DNA of 64,000 bases, from the NCBI GenBank assembly GCA_017889545.1, contig JAGFZV010000007.1:1-64000 (forward strand), read 5' to 3'. Numbering within the stretch: position 1 is the first letter of the stretch; every line of letters starts with the position of its first letter. Under the pieces are notes generated by a model. The model had not been told where the DNA came from, ran no database searches, and saw nothing but the letters and a program-made list of their open reading frames with translations. Shown here piece by piece: positions 17,585-28,076 of the stretch. The DNA comes from Bacillota bacterium (GTDB lineage Bacteria > Bacillota > Negativicutes > CTSoil-072). The translations under genes were made by a program, and so were the position numbers.

Positions 17585-17895
17585 TATCGTTTTCCCCCTC
17601 TGTCCTGCGGTTTCCAATGATAATCCGTTGCCGCATCCAATGGCATGTCTTTATAAAAAAACTTCACCATAATCCAGGTCAGAAAAGAAAATACAACATA
17701 GCCGCCAATCACGCTCCAAAAAAACCAGGCAGGAAAACCCATAACATAGCTGTATTCTTGCGGCGGGCCTGAGCCCAAGCCGTACGCAAAAGCAAACCAC
17801 CAGAGAATATTCAACGCAAACAATCCAATTGCCAGCAGCGCTTCTTTATTCGCCTGCTTATAGCGGGGATCTTCTCTGAAAAGATCTTCTCTCAT
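17584..17895 (-). CDS. yhdT: YhdT-family membrane protein
   Basis: A 103-residue YhdT/DUF997 protein with two membrane helices (about 20-40 and 55-80) and short charged ends. It is the usual companion of PanF and may act as a small subunit of the symporter, as other small partners do for SSF transporters; this is inferred. ATG at 17895 after AAGAGAGG. Stop overlaps the panF GTG by one base. Confidence 0.85.
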   Translation of the reverse strand: MREDLFREDPRYKQANKEALLAIGLFALNILWWFAFAYGLGSGPPQEYSYVMGFPAWFFWSVIGGYVVFSFLTWIMVKFFYKDMPLDAATDYHWKPQDRGGKR

Positions 17896-18118
17896 CCTTG
17901 CGCCTCTCTTTCTTAAAAAACACATGCATATTTTTCAATTCACATCAAAACATCTTCCATAATTGGATGATATTAGTATAATATTCCGTAACTTGAAAGA
18001 TTTACCTGCCTGCGAAAAATTTTTTTGATGATATCGTTGATATAACACAATCGGCAGCATATTCTTCTGAGTATCCTTCTTCTTTTCATCGCGCCAACCA
18101 TTACCGATACACATATAC

Positions 18119-18150
18119 AAAAAGGGCTCCGAATAATATCGGAGCCCTTT
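18119..18150 (-). terminator. terminator of tRNA cluster
   Basis: Perfect hairpin GGGCTCCGA-TATTATT-CGGAGCCC followed by TTTTTG on the minus strand, about 75 bases past the last tRNA. The 220 bases between yhdT and this hairpin show no convincing gene. Confidence 0.85.
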
Positions 18151-18224
18151 CGACCAGTTTGTTCAGAAGATAGTCGCATCAGGCGATACGATAACTATTC
18201 ATCTTAAACTAGTTTCTTTTTGGC

Positions 18225-18313
18225 TGGTGCCGAGGACCGGAATCGAACCGGTACGGAGCTCACGCTCCGAGGGATTTTAAGTCCCTTGCGTCTGCCAGTT
18301 CCGCCACCCCGGC
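18225..18313 (-). tRNA. tRNA-Leu(TAA)
   Basis: Class II tRNA with a long variable arm (CGGAGCGTGAGCTCCG), acceptor GCCGGGG, anticodon TAA in loop ACTTAAAAT, T-arm GGTTCGATTCC, encoded CCA. Confidence 0.96.
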
Positions 18314-18357
18314 ATATCAATTGTACACTCCGATAACGGAGCCGGAAAAACGTTTTT

Positions 18358-18432
<75 letters not shown>

Positions 18433-18439
18433 AAACTTA

Positions 18440-18514
18440 TGGAGCGGAAAACGAGATTCGAACTCGCGACCCTCGCCTTGGCAAGGCGATGCTCTACCGC
18501 TGAGCTACTTCCGC
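18440..18514 (-). tRNA. tRNA-Gly(GCC)
   Basis: Acceptor GCGGAAG, anticodon GCC within CGCCTTGCCAAGGCG, T-arm AGTTCGAATCT, encoded CCA. Confidence 0.96.
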
Positions 18515-18524
18515 ATATGAACAC

Positions 18525-18600
<76 letters not shown>

Positions 18601-18608
18601 ATGATAAA

Positions 18609-18685
18609 TGGCGACCCTGATCGGATTTGAACCGACGATCTCCGCCGTGACAGGGCGGCATGTTAGACCGCTACACCACAGGGCC
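18609..18685 (-). tRNA. tRNA-Asp(GTC)
   Basis: Acceptor GGCCCTG, anticodon GTC within GCCCTGTCACGGC, T-arm GGTTCAAATCC, encoded CCA. First gene of the five-tRNA cluster in transcription order. Confidence 0.96.
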
Positions 18686-18802
18686 GTAAATCAAATCGCT
18701 TACTTAGTATAAACGAACAATGGCAATCTGTCAACACAGTTTTTCAATTCCCTGCCATTTCCCAGTGCGTTTTTTTCTTCACCAAAATCCTTTTGGCCGC
18801 CA

Positions 18803-19603
18803 CTAAAGCAAGCCTGCCTTTTTATACAAATCATAAAAATGATGAGTCGGCCCAACACCGTGTCCTAATGGAAACGAGTGGGTGATTGCCATCGTCACAA
18901 ACTCTTTTGCCGTCCTTACCGCAGCAGCGACCGGCAGCCCTTTTGCCAATCCAGCGGCGATCGCCGAAGAAAAAGTACAGCCGGTTCCATGCGTATGGGG
19001 CGTATCAATCCGCGTATTTTCAAAGGCAATGAACTCATGCCCGTCATATAACAGGTCACAGGCGTCTCCGGGCAAATGACCGCCTTTGACAACCACATAC
19101 TGCGGTCCCATCGCCTGGATCTTTACGGCAGCCTTTTCCATATCTGTTTTGTTCTCGACTGGTTCGCCAACAATTTCAGCGGCTTCCATCAGGTTAGGCG
19201 TAACCACTGTCGCCAAAGGAAACAGTATTTCTTTTAGGGCTCCAATTGCTTCCGGCTTTAAAAGATGACTGCCGCTTTTGGAGATCATCACCGGATCAAC
19301 TACAATATTCGTTATTTGCGTTTTCTGAAGTTCTTCTGCAACCGTCTTAATAATGTCCGCGTTTGACAGCATTCCGATTTTCACTGCATCTACCTGTATA
19401 TCAGAGCAAACTGCCCGGATCTGATCACGGACAATTTCGATATCCAGATCGCGAATATTCGTAACGCCGCAGGTGTTCTGTGCTGTAATTGCAGTAATTG
19501 CACTCATTCCATAAACGCCGAGCGCGGAAAATGTTTTTAAATCGGCCTGGATACCGGCGCCACCGCAAGAATCGGACCCAGCAATTGTCAATGCAGTTTT
19601 CAA
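18803..19603 (-). CDS. thiD: hydroxymethylpyrimidine/phosphomethylpyrimidine kinase
   Basis: A 266-residue ribokinase-fold enzyme that phosphorylates HMP and HMP-P in thiamine synthesis. Motifs: ALTIAGSDSCGGAGIQADLKT at the N-terminus, GVYGMSAITAITAQNT near 32, VVDPVMISKSG near 105 and HTHGTGCTFSSAIAA near 207, the anion hole and catalytic Asp region (GTGC). I prefer the TTG at 19603, five bases after GGGGGAG; a GTG at 19621 overlapping the upstream stop is possible. No other thiamine gene or TPP riboswitch is nearby. It follows the duplicated-domain gene. Confidence 0.92.
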   Translation of the reverse strand: MKTALTIAGSDSCGGAGIQADLKTFSALGVYGMSAITAITAQNTCGVTNIRDLDIEIVRDQIRAVCSDIQVDAVKIGMLSNADIIKTVAEELQKTQITNIVVDPVMISKSGSHLLKPEAIGALKEILFPLATVVTPNLMEAAEIVGEPVENKTDMEKAAVKIQAMGPQYVVVKGGHLPGDACDLLYDGHEFIAFENTRIDTPHTHGTGCTFSSAIAAGLAKGLPVAAAVRTAKEFVTMAITHSFPLGHGVGPTHHFYDLYKKAGLL

Positions 19604-19617
19604 TGCAACTCCCCCTA

Positions 19618-20298
19618 TCACTTTTCACCATTTCCAGCATCCAACTGGATGCGCATCTCTTTCAATACCGGAACAAGGTGAGATTTCAATTGTTCAGCAA
19701 GCTCAGACAATGTTTTGGCATCAAAAAGTCCCGACATCTGAGGCAAGCGGCGAAGATGAATTTCGCCATAAAAATCATCGCGAAAGACATTATAACAAAT
19801 GACCAAATGACTTTCCGTTGCAAAATCGCTGTAATCAATAATAACAAAAGACCCATTAAGTACTTTAATTGGCGCATCTGGACGAATAAATAAATGAAAT
19901 TCCGCAACCTCTTGCGGAAGCTGCGCAACATAGGTCCAGTCAAGAATCTTTTTTTCTTGAAAAATACTGCCCAGCTGTTTTGGGTCAAACCGTTCCAAGC
20001 CCCCTAATAATTTTCCCATTTTGCTGTTTAAGACGGTTTCTAAACCCGGAAGATCAGCAGCAATAAAATTAACATCATAATATTCATTAAGACCGATGAT
20101 CACTTTGCACAAAAAATCATCCGTATTCGAATCATACGCAACAGAAAAAAACAGATGGCGATCAGAGTTGGCGTAGGTAAATATGTGAACTTGGGCCTTG
20201 CTGCTCTCTGCTTCACGCACAAGCGTAAATCCGCCGATTTTTTCCGGCAAAGTTGTTAAATAAGGCCATTCCTGAATTTGTTTTTCTATCTCTTTCAT
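19618..20298 (-). CDS. protein with duplicated domain, unknown function
   Basis: A 226-residue cytoplasmic protein made of two similar halves: EWPYLTTLPEKIGGFTLV near residue 8 matches DWTYVAQLPQEVAEFHLF near 122. Each is followed by strands resembling YDSNTDDFLCKVIIG and YNVFRDDFYGEIHLRR and by a helical tail. This points to an internal duplication of a domain of about 105 residues. No family is recognised. ATG at 20298 after GGGAGG. It ends 14 bases before thiD and probably shares a transcript with it. Confidence 0.72.
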   Translation of the reverse strand: MKEIEKQIQEWPYLTTLPEKIGGFTLVREAESSKAQVHIFTYANSDRHLFFSVAYDSNTDDFLCKVIIGLNEYYDVNFIAADLPGLETVLNSKMGKLLGGLERFDPKQLGSIFQEKKILDWTYVAQLPQEVAEFHLFIRPDAPIKVLNGSFVIIDYSDFATESHLVICYNVFRDDFYGEIHLRRLPQMSGLFDAKTLSELAEQLKSHLVPVLKEMRIQLDAGNGEK

Positions 20299-20477
20299 AA
20301 TACCTCCCAATGACGATGCCACGAAACATGCAATTCATTCCTATGAGTTCAACGCAAACTTATATATTCTTGATGACGATACAAAACCCTGCAAGAATCG
20401 TCCTATGCAAATACATCGTCTTGGCCTATAATATTGATCATAACGAATAATTGTCCTGCAGGAAGCGAGGTATTGAT

Positions 20478-21092
20478 TTGGGTTTCTTTTCTGAATTATT
20501 TATAAAAAAAAGCCCTCCATCTCCCAGAGAATTGGAATTGGAGCGTCAATTCATTCCCATCATCATGAAAGATATTGCATCAAAAGAACAAGCCGCCACG
20601 ATCTTTAAAAAATTATTAAAAGAAGCGAAAGAAGAAATAAATTCAGACAGTCATGTTCCGGTAAATCTAGGCGATTACCTATTGAAAGCTGAAAAAAGCA
20701 ATGACAAGGTCAATGCGATGATTGCCAAACGCCGTTTATTCGGCGTATCTGACGATGAAATCCGGGTCTGGTGGAATAAAGATGAATTGGAACGCGGATT
20801 GATAAAAAAATTTAGCGAGTTTCAGCGGATGGCGATCTTCTCTATGCTGAAAAATCAGGGCATGTCATCCAAAGCAGCATCAGAAAAAGTGAAGATGTGC
20901 TTTCCCACCTACGGTGAAAAAGATCTCAGCCAGCATCTTCCTTACGAGCTAAAAGAAAAAGTAGATGCATATATTTATGATGTGTTCCGTTCCCCCGAAA
21001 AAGCTGCTATCGCCAAACAAGAAATCGAAGCAGCCGGTTCCGTCAATGCCTATATTGTCAACAAAATCGATGAAGGTGTTTTTTCTCACTAA
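20478..21092 (+). CDS. cytoplasmic protein of unknown function
   Basis: A 204-residue, highly charged, mostly helical protein, divergent from the neighbouring duplicated-domain gene. The likely start is TTG at 20478, seven bases after GCGAGG; a more upstream frame exists in the track. Lysine- and glutamate-rich with no signal or membrane segment and no recognised motif. A bidirectional terminator follows at once. Confidence 0.65.
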   Translation: MGFFSELFIKKSPPSPRELELERQFIPIIMKDIASKEQAATIFKKLLKEAKEEINSDSHVPVNLGDYLLKAEKSNDKVNAMIAKRRLFGVSDDEIRVWWNKDELERGLIKKFSEFQRMAIFSMLKNQGMSSKAASEKVKMCFPTYGEKDLSQHLPYELKEKVDAYIYDVFRSPEKAAIAKQEIEAAGSVNAYIVNKIDEGVFSH

Positions 21093-21129
21093 AAAACGAC
21101 GCGGATCATATCCGCGTCGTTATGTTTTT
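21091..21129. terminator. bidirectional terminator
   Basis: Hairpin ACGACGCGGAT-CAT-ATCCGCGTCGT with T-runs on both sides. It ends the plus-strand unknown gene and, on the minus strand, the tRNA-Trp transcript. Confidence 0.9.
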
Positions 21130-21130
21130 C

Positions 21131-21206
21131 TGGCAGGGGCAGAAGGACTTGAACCCTCAACCAACGGTTTTGGAGACCGCTACTCTACCAATTGAGCTAT
21201 ACCCCT
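21131..21206 (-). tRNA. tRNA-Trp(CCA)
   Basis: Acceptor AGGGGTA/TGCCCCT, anticodon CCA within GCGGTCTCCAAAACCGT, T-arm GGTTCAAGTCC, encoded CCA end. Confidence 0.95.
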
Positions 21207-21276
21207 ATGCAACGTACGAAAATGATTTTACCATAAACACTACAAAATAACAACAGTTAATTTGTAAACTTTAGTT

Positions 21277-21855
21277 CTACTTCTTCCCTGTACTTCCCCG
21301 TTTCGTCAGAGGCATCCCTTGCGCGCACAGCGGGCATTGGTCCGGTTGATAAGCGGGAACCTCAAGCGTCATCAACGCTTTATGCGGAACATCGCCAAAG
21401 GAAATTTTCCCACCGCTGCGATCAACAAGGAGGCCCACGCCAACAGGAATACCGCCGCTGGCCCGGACTACATCAAGGACTTCGCAAACAGACCCACCGG
21501 TAGTAATAATATCTTCGACAATCAAAACCCGTTCACCCGGTTCGATAACAAACCCGCGCCGCAATGTCATGACCCCATCGACCCGTTCAGTAAAAATCGC
21601 TCTGGTACCCAGGTTTTTACCCACCTCATGTGCCAATAAAATGCCGCCGGTAACAGGACCGACAACTACATCAATCTTCTGATCCTGAAATTTTTCAGCC
21701 AGCGCAGCGCACATGTCAGCCGTATGCTGCGGATGCTGCAAAACTTGAAATTTTTCTACATACATTGGGCTATGCAATCCGGATGTCAGAAGGAAGTGTC
21801 CCTCAAGGATAGCGCCGGTTTTGAGGAAAATTTCCCGCACCTCTGCTTCATTCAT
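21277..21855 (-). CDS. pyrE: orotate phosphoribosyltransferase
   Basis: A 192-residue type I phosphoribosyltransferase joining orotate to PRPP to give OMP. The PRPP-binding signature is VLIVEDIITTGGS near residue 115; the hood and flexible loop (FTERVDGVMTLRRGF) precede it. A cysteine-containing tail (DQCPLCAQGMPLTKRGS) is typical of clostridial PyrE. The ATG at 21855 overlaps the pyrF stop by ATGA; the ORF track extends 67 codons too far upstream. Last gene of the pyr operon. Confidence 0.94.
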   Translation of the reverse strand: MNEAEVREIFLKTGAILEGHFLLTSGLHSPMYVEKFQVLQHPQHTADMCAALAEKFQDQKIDVVVGPVTGGILLAHEVGKNLGTRAIFTERVDGVMTLRRGFVIEPGERVLIVEDIITTGGSVCEVLDVVRASGGIPVGVGLLVDRSGGKISFGDVPHKALMTLEVPAYQPDQCPLCAQGMPLTKRGSTGKK

Positions 21856-22574
21856 TCTGCCTGTCCCTCCATCTCTGCAATAATTTTTTGCGCAGCCAAT
21901 AAAGGGTCGGCCGCTTTCGTAATTGGCCTGCCAACGACCAAATAACTGGCACCGTCCCGCAACGCCTGCCCCGGAGCAGCAGTCCGGCTTTGATCGTTCA
22001 GTGCCGCATCTTTGGGCCGAATGCCGGGTGTCACAATCAGAAAATCTTCTCCGCAAACAGCCCGTATCATAGCTGCTTCCTGCGGCGAGGCGACCACTCC
22101 ATCCATGCCGGAAGCCTGCGCTAGTTTCGCCAGATTAAGTACCTGTTCCGGTATCGTCAGACTATAACGCAATCCGGACCATTCTTCCTCATTCATGCTG
22201 GTCAATACGGTGATCGCCAACATTTTGGGGCGGGGAATTCCTAATTCATCCGCTGTTTTCGCTACTTCATCCGCAGCAGCCCTCATCATCGCTCTGCCGC
22301 CGGTTGCATGGACCGTCAGCATCGTCACGCCTAGATGGGTGAGCATCTTGGCGCCATGAGCGACCGTGTTGGGTATATCTTGCAGTTTCAAATCACAGAA
22401 TACTTGTTTGCCCATATCACGCAAGAAATGAACCGCTTCACTGCCGCAGCCATAAAACAATTCCATCCCGACTTTGTAATAGTGAACCGCATCCCCTAAT
22501 TGGGTCACCATTTTTTTTACGGCTTCCATATCCGGCATATCCAACGCGACAATCAGCCGCTTATTTGCTTCCAT
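21852..22574 (-). CDS. pyrF: orotidine-5'-phosphate decarboxylase
   Basis: A 240-residue TIM-barrel enzyme converting OMP to UMP. Catalytic segment FCDLKLQDIPNT near residue 59 holds the D-x-K-x-x-D array; VTPGIRP near 180 and LVVGRPIT near 210 bind phosphate. ATG at 22574 after GGAGAG; the track adds two codons. Coupled to pyrE by ATGA. It follows carB directly, with no pyrK or pyrD between as there is in Bacillus. Confidence 0.94.
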   Translation of the reverse strand: MEANKRLIVALDMPDMEAVKKMVTQLGDAVHYYKVGMELFYGCGSEAVHFLRDMGKQVFCDLKLQDIPNTVAHGAKMLTHLGVTMLTVHATGGRAMMRAAADEVAKTADELGIPRPKMLAITVLTSMNEEEWSGLRYSLTIPEQVLNLAKLAQASGMDGVVASPQEAAMIRAVCGEDFLIVTPGIRPKDAALNDQSRTAAPGQALRDGASYLVVGRPITKAADPLLAAQKIIAEMEGQAE

Positions 22575-22595
22575 AAGCACTCTCCTTACTTGTTC

Positions 22596-25500
22596 TTACG
22601 CCAAGTCATATCCACTGCCAACATAATCCTGCAGAGCCAGCGCATAAACCAGGCGACGGTTGTGAACCGCTTTTAATACCAGCATGAGCTCCCGGGCTGT
22701 ATCCATGGAAGTCAGACAGGGTATCCCATTTTCAACTGTCGCCCGCCGTATTTTGAATCCGTCTCTTTCAGGTTCCCGGCCATGGCTGAGAGTGTTGATG
22801 ACGATGTTGATGTCCCCTGCTTTTATCATATCAAGAATATGCGGTTGATTTTCGCTTAACTTGTTGACTGTTTCCACTTTGATCCCCAATAAATTCAGCA
22901 ATTGAGCGGTTCCGCTGGTAGCAACGACCCGGAAACCCATCTCCTGGAAGCCTAAGGCAATATCCGCCGCTTCCTTTTTATCCTTATCCGCTACAGTAAC
23001 CAGCACAGTCCCCTGTTCAGGTATATTCATGCCGGCGGCAATAATTCCTTTGAATAATGCTCTGGCATAATGGTAATCAATGCCCATAACTTCACCTGTC
23101 GATTTCATCTCCGGCCCAAGAGTAATATCGACTTTCTGCATTTTGGCGAAAGAAAATACCGGCACCTTAACGGCAGTATAGGAAGGTGGTTTCAATAAAC
23201 CGGAACCATACCCCTGTGTGCGCAGAGAAATTCCCATTGCTGCTTTGGTAGCAACATTGACCATCGGCACGTAATGACTCCTTTAACCTGCAAATCAATG
23301 GCCAACCGCGTCGTGTAGTCCACGATGGTATCAATGATTGCATTGCTTAGCGTTCGCGGCGGATAGACGGCAATACTGTCTCCGGAGTGAACGCCGGCGC
23401 GTTCAATGTGCTCCATAATTCCCGGAATTAGCACATCGACTCCGTCAGAGATGGCATCTACCTCCACTTCCGTCCCCTGCATATAACGGTCTACGAGAAC
23501 GGGATGCTCTTGTGAAGCCTTTACAGCATATTTCATATAGTTGTCTAAATCTTCATCGGTGTACACAATTTCCATAGCCCGGCCGCCCAAAACATAAGAT
23601 GGCCGAACTACAACCGGGTAGCCAATTTTGTTAGCAGTGATGAGTGCATCCGCTGCATTAGTGACCGTAGCCCCTTTCGGCCGGGGAATGTTCAATTTCT
23701 CAAGCAATGCGTCAAACTTTTCTCTGTCTTCCGCCCGGTCAATGCTCTCCACACTGGTGCCCATAATTTTGACACCGGCCTTGGCCAATGGTCCGGCTAA
23801 ATTAATCGCCGTCTGACCGCCAAACTGCACAATGACCCCTTCCGGTTTTTCTTTTTCAATGACATTTAAAACATCTTCCACTGTCAAAGGTTCAAAGTAT
23901 AAGCGATCGGAGGTATCAAAGTCCGTACTGACTGTTTCCGGGTTATTATTGATAATCACTGATTCAATATCCATCGCCCGCAGTGCCCATACGGAATGAA
24001 CGGAGCAATAGTCAAACTCAATCCCTTGTCCAATGCGAATCGGTCCGGAACCGAGTACAATAACCTTGCGACGGTCTGTAATTTGAACTTCATCTTCCTG
24101 TGCATACGTTGAATAATAGTATGGTGTGACCGCTTCAAATTCTGCTGCGCAGGTATCTACCATTTTATAGCAAGGAAGAATGTTCGCTTCCATACGTAAT
24201 TTACGGACCGATTGCATATCCGAGTCCGTTAATTCCGCAATGATGCGATCGCCAAAACCCATTTTTTTCGCCGTTAATAACAGCTCCGGTTCCACTGGTT
24301 CCTTGGCAATGCGTCTTTCCATCGCAACAATGTTGGCAATCTTTTGTAAAAAGAACCGATCGACCAATGTAATGGAATGAATTTCATCAATCGACATATT
24401 CCGGCGCAGTGCTTCAGCAATCAGAAATGCCCGCTCATCGTCCACCAACGAAAGCCGCTGGTGAATTTCTTCGTTGGATAGCGATGCCAATTCCGGTATT
24501 GCTAAATGATGCAAGCCAATCTCCAGAGAACGAACAGCCTTCAGCAAGGCGCCCTCGAAGGTTCTGTCAATGGACATCACTTCGCCGGTTGCTTTCATCT
24601 GGGTGCCCAGCGTGCGGTCTGCGAAAACGAACTTATCAAAAGGCCAGCGGGGAAACTTGACTACCACATAATCCAATGCAGGCTCAAAACAAGCTTTTGT
24701 TTTGCGAGTCACCGCATTGGTGATTTCGTCTAATGTATAGCCGATGGCAATTTTACTGGCTACCTTGGCAATTGGGTATCCTGTTGCCTTGGAAGCCAGC
24801 GCGCTGGAACGGCTAACCCGCGGATTCACTTCGATTACATAATACTTACGGCTATTCGGATCAAGAGCATACTGAACATTACAGCCGCCTTCAATACCCA
24901 ACGCGCGGATAATTTTCAGAGCGGCGCTGCGCAGCATCTGATATTCATGGTCGGTCAATGTCTGGGACGGAGCCACTACAATGCTGTCACCGGTATGAAC
25001 GCCGACCGGATCAAAATTTTCCATATTACAAACTGTGATGCAGTTGTTCGCCGCATCCCGAATTACTTCATACTCAATTTCTTTCCAGCCTGCCACGCTT
25101 CGTTCGATCAAGGCCTGACCAATCATACTATATTTAAGCCCCAAATTGAGAACCGTGCGCAATTCCTCATCGTTCGCAGCAATCCCCCCGCCGGTTCCTC
25201 CCAGCGTGTAGGCAGGACGAACAATCAAAGGATAACCGATTTCTGCAGCAAATTGCAAAGCCGCATCAATGTCCTCAACAATCGTGCTTTCCGGAATCGG
25301 CTGTCCGATAGACTGCATCGTCTCTTTGAACAATTCCCTGTCTTCCGCTTTCTTGATTGCTTCCAACGGCGTCCCCAATAATTTCACATTATATTTTTCA
25401 AGGATGCCTTGCTCAGCTAATTGAACTGCCATATTCAAGCCGACCTGACCGCCAAGGGTAGCCAAGATGCCTTCCGGCCTTTCCCTCTCCAATACTTCAG

Positions 25501-25723
25501 CGATAAACTCCGGAGTCAACGGCTCAATATAAACCCGGTCGGCAATATGAACGTCTGTCATAATGGTAGCCGGATTGCTGTTTACAAGAATAACACGAAT
25601 TCCTTCTTCTTTTAAGGCTTGACACGCTTGAGTTCCGGCATAATCAAATTCTGCCGCCTGACCAATAACAATCGGTCCTGACCCAATGACAAGCACAGAC
25701 TGCAATTCTTTTTTCTTCGGCAT
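22596..25723 (-). pseudogene. carB: carbamoyl-phosphate synthase large subunit, internal deletion and frameshift
   Basis: Two ORFs together make up CarB: 23192-25723 (intact through residue 817, then out of frame) and 22596-23270. The first carboxyphosphate half is complete, including [19 protein letters not shown]. In the second half the frame breaks after [12 protein letters not shown] and resumes at [13 protein letters not shown]. The segment that should lie between, about 33 residues carrying the second xEVNPR metal-ligand motif, is missing. The two parts sum to about 1041 residues against the usual 1070. The downstream ORF has AAAGGAG seven bases before a GTG and could be translated separately. 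Either a true inactivating deletion of about 100 bases or an assembly fault. Confidence 0.9.
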
Positions 25724-25725
25724 AA

Positions 25726-26790
25726 CTACTCCCCTTTCCCCAACAATGTCATGAATTCGTCAAATAGATAGGTGTTATCGTCAGGACCAGGAGATGCCTC
25801 CGGATGATACTGCACGGAAAAAATCGGCAGCACGGAATGTTTCATTCCCTCGACAGTGTCATCGTTTACGGCCCGATGAGTGATCATAAATCCTTTATCG
25901 GTCAACGATTTTTCATCGACGGCATAACCATGATTTTGTGAGGTAATATACACTCTGCCCGTTGATAAGTCTTTTACCGGATGATTGGATCCACGGTGGC
26001 CAAACTTTAATTTATAGGTATCGCCGCCTACCGCCAACGCTAATAATTGATGCCCAAGGCAAATCCCAAAAATCGGTTTCTTGTCAAGCAACTGTTTGAC
26101 GACTTCTATTGAACCCGGGACATCCTTCGGGTCACCTGGACCATTTGACAAAAAGATCCCATCCGGGTTCATGGCGAGGATGGTTTTGGCATCCGTATCC
26201 GCCGGTACGACTGTCAAATTGCAGCCACTTTGAAATAAAGCATTCAGTATATTGCGTTTTATGCCCAAATCCATTACAACGACACGGGGACCATCCTGAG
26301 ACATATGATAAATCTCCGGAGTCGTGACCTCGGCCACAACATCCAGCTTGGCCGGCAGAGCCAGGTAACGGTCAATCGTTTCCTGTCCCACAGTCTCGGG
26401 GACAATAACCCCATTCATGGTTCCGTAGGAACGGATCACGCGTGTAATTGCTCTCGTATCCACTCCATATATGCAAGGAATATTCCGTTCAGTCAAATAG
26501 GCCGGCAAACTGTTTTCCATTTGCCAGTTGCTCGGTTCTCCGCATAGTTCACTGATGACAAAGCCTCGCACATAAGAACGGCGGGACTGGTCAAACAAAT
26601 CAGCCACACCGTAATTGCCGATTAACGGATATGTCAAGGTTACGATCTGCCCAGCATAGGAAGGATCGGTTAAAATTTCTTGATACCCGGTCATCCCGGT
26701 ATTAAATACGACTTCCCCTACAGCTTCTGTATCTGTCAGCAAATTTCCATAAAAAATGCTTCCATCCGCCAACACTAATTTTCCCTTCAT
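25726..26790 (-). CDS. carA: carbamoyl-phosphate synthase small subunit
   Basis: A 354-residue glutamine amidotransferase subunit that supplies ammonia to CarB. The N-terminal CPSase small-chain domain ([13 protein letters not shown]...) is followed by a class I GATase: [13 protein letters not shown] with the nucleophile Cys near residue 245, and [10 protein letters not shown] with His and Glu near 330. ATG overlaps the pyrC stop by one base (TAATG); the stop is 2 bases before carB. Intact, unlike its partner. Confidence 0.95.
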   Translation of the reverse strand: MKGKLVLADGSIFYGNLLTDTEAVGEVVFNTGMTGYQEILTDPSYAGQIVTLTYPLIGNYGVADLFDQSRRSYVRGFVISELCGEPSNWQMENSLPAYLTERNIPCIYGVDTRAITRVIRSYGTMNGVIVPETVGQETIDRYLALPAKLDVVAEVTTPEIYHMSQDGPRVVVMDLGIKRNILNALFQSGCNLTVVPADTDAKTILAMNPDGIFLSNGPGDPKDVPGSIEVVKQLLDKKPIFGICLGHQLLALAVGGDTYKLKFGHRGSNHPVKDLSTGRVYITSQNHGYAVDEKSLTDKGFMITHRAVNDDTVEGMKHSVLPIFSVQYHPEASPGPDDNTYLFDEFMTLLGKGE

Positions 26791-28076
26791 TACAGCACCT
26801 CACCATTGCGCATCACAAATTTACCTGCCACGATTGTGGCAATTGCTTTTCCTTTTAGTTTACCATTTTCAAAGGGGGAATGTCTTGCTTTTGTCCAAAA
26901 AATTTTGGGATCCACTTGCCATTCAAGGTCCGGGTCCAAAATTGTGATATCCGCCTGGCATCCAACCTGCAGACTTCCTGCATCCAACCGCAATATGCGG
27001 GCCGGTGCAATACTCATTCGAGCGATAATATCCTGCAAAGACATAAACCCGCTATGATACAACGTAGTCATGAGCGCTCCGATTGCTGTTTCCAATCCTG
27101 GAAATCCGCTCGGTGCATAACGAAACTCTACATCTTTTTCCTCAAACGCATGGGGCGAGTGATCCGTCGCAATGGCATCAATCGTTCCATCGCGCAATCC
27201 TTCCCGCAACGCGGCAACATGTTCGGCCGAACGAAGAGGCGGGTTCACTTTAAAAGCAGTATTGAAACTTTGCAAAGCTTCATCAGTAAAATAAAGATGA
27301 TGCGGAGTCGCTTCGGCAGTAACGCGAACCCCGCGTTCCTTGGCCTTGCGAATTAACTCCACAGCTCCTTTGGTGCTGACATGGGCGATATGGATACGCG
27401 CGCCAGTATATTCAGCCATCAGCAAATCTCTGGCAACGGCAATATCTTCTGCAACCGCAGGCCGGCCTTTCATTCCCAGCATTGCCGAGACTGCGCCTTC
27501 GTGCATGACCCCGTCTTCAACCAAGGTTTCATCTTCCGCATGCGAAATCAACAGTCCGTCAAAAATACTGATGTATTCCATCGCCGTTCGCAGCAATTGA
27601 GCGCTGTTAATATAATGTCCATCATCCGAAAAAGCCACAGCTCCGGCTGCCAGCATGTCACCGATTTCAGCCAGTTCCTGTCCGGCCAATCCTTTGCTGA
27701 CGGCGCCAATCGCTTTGATGCGCACAACTCCCGTATCTTGCGCCTGACGATATAGTCCCGCGATCAGGATTGCATTATCAATAACCGGTTTCGTATTTGC
27801 CATACAGGCAACAGTAGTAAACCCGCCGGCTGCTGCGGCACGCGTTCCTGACGCAATATCTTCTTTTGCTTCCAATCCCGGTTCCCGCAAGTGAGTATGC
27901 ATATCGATAAAACCAGGAGCCACTACCAAGCCATCTGCCGGATAGATTTCTGCATCGTTACATATGATGTTTTTGCCAATTTCAATGATCCGGTCATTTT
28001 CAATCAGTATATCGCCGACCATATCCGTATTATCCGCTGGATTAATAATTCTGCCGCCTTTAATTAATCGTTTCAA
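26790..28076 (-). CDS. pyrC: dihydroorotase
   Basis: A 428-residue type I dihydroorotase (carbamoyl-aspartate to dihydroorotate). Metal ligands: [13 protein letters not shown] near residue 55, carbamylated-lysine region, SHAEDETL near 178, HIAHVSTKG near 230 and [13 protein letters not shown] near 302 with the catalytic Asp. TTG start at 28076 after GGAGGG, overlapping the end of pyrB by 17 bases. Confidence 0.95.
   Translation of the reverse strand: MKRLIKGGRIINPADNTDMVGDILIENDRIIEIGKNIICNDAEIYPADGLVVAPGFIDMHTHLREPGLEAKEDIASGTRAAAAGGFTTVACMANTKPVIDNAILIAGLYRQAQDTGVVRIKAIGAVSKGLAGQELAEIGDMLAAGAVAFSDDGHYINSAQLLRTAMEYISIFDGLLISHAEDETLVEDGVMHEGAVSAMLGMKGRPAVAEDIAVARDLLMAEYTGARIHIAHVSTKGAVELIRKAKERGVRVTAEATPHHLYFTDEALQSFNTAFKVNPPLRSAEHVAALREGLRDGTIDAIATDHSPHAFEEKDVEFRYAPSGFPGLETAIGALMTTLYHSGFMSLQDIIARMSIAPARILRLDAGSLQVGCQADITILDPDLEWQVDPKIFWTKARHSPFENGKLKGKAIATIVAGKFVMRNGEVL

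Noticed and set aside
18803-20298. TPP riboswitch before thiD
   Set aside because: The region upstream of the thiD operon has no CUGAGA core or THI-box segments.
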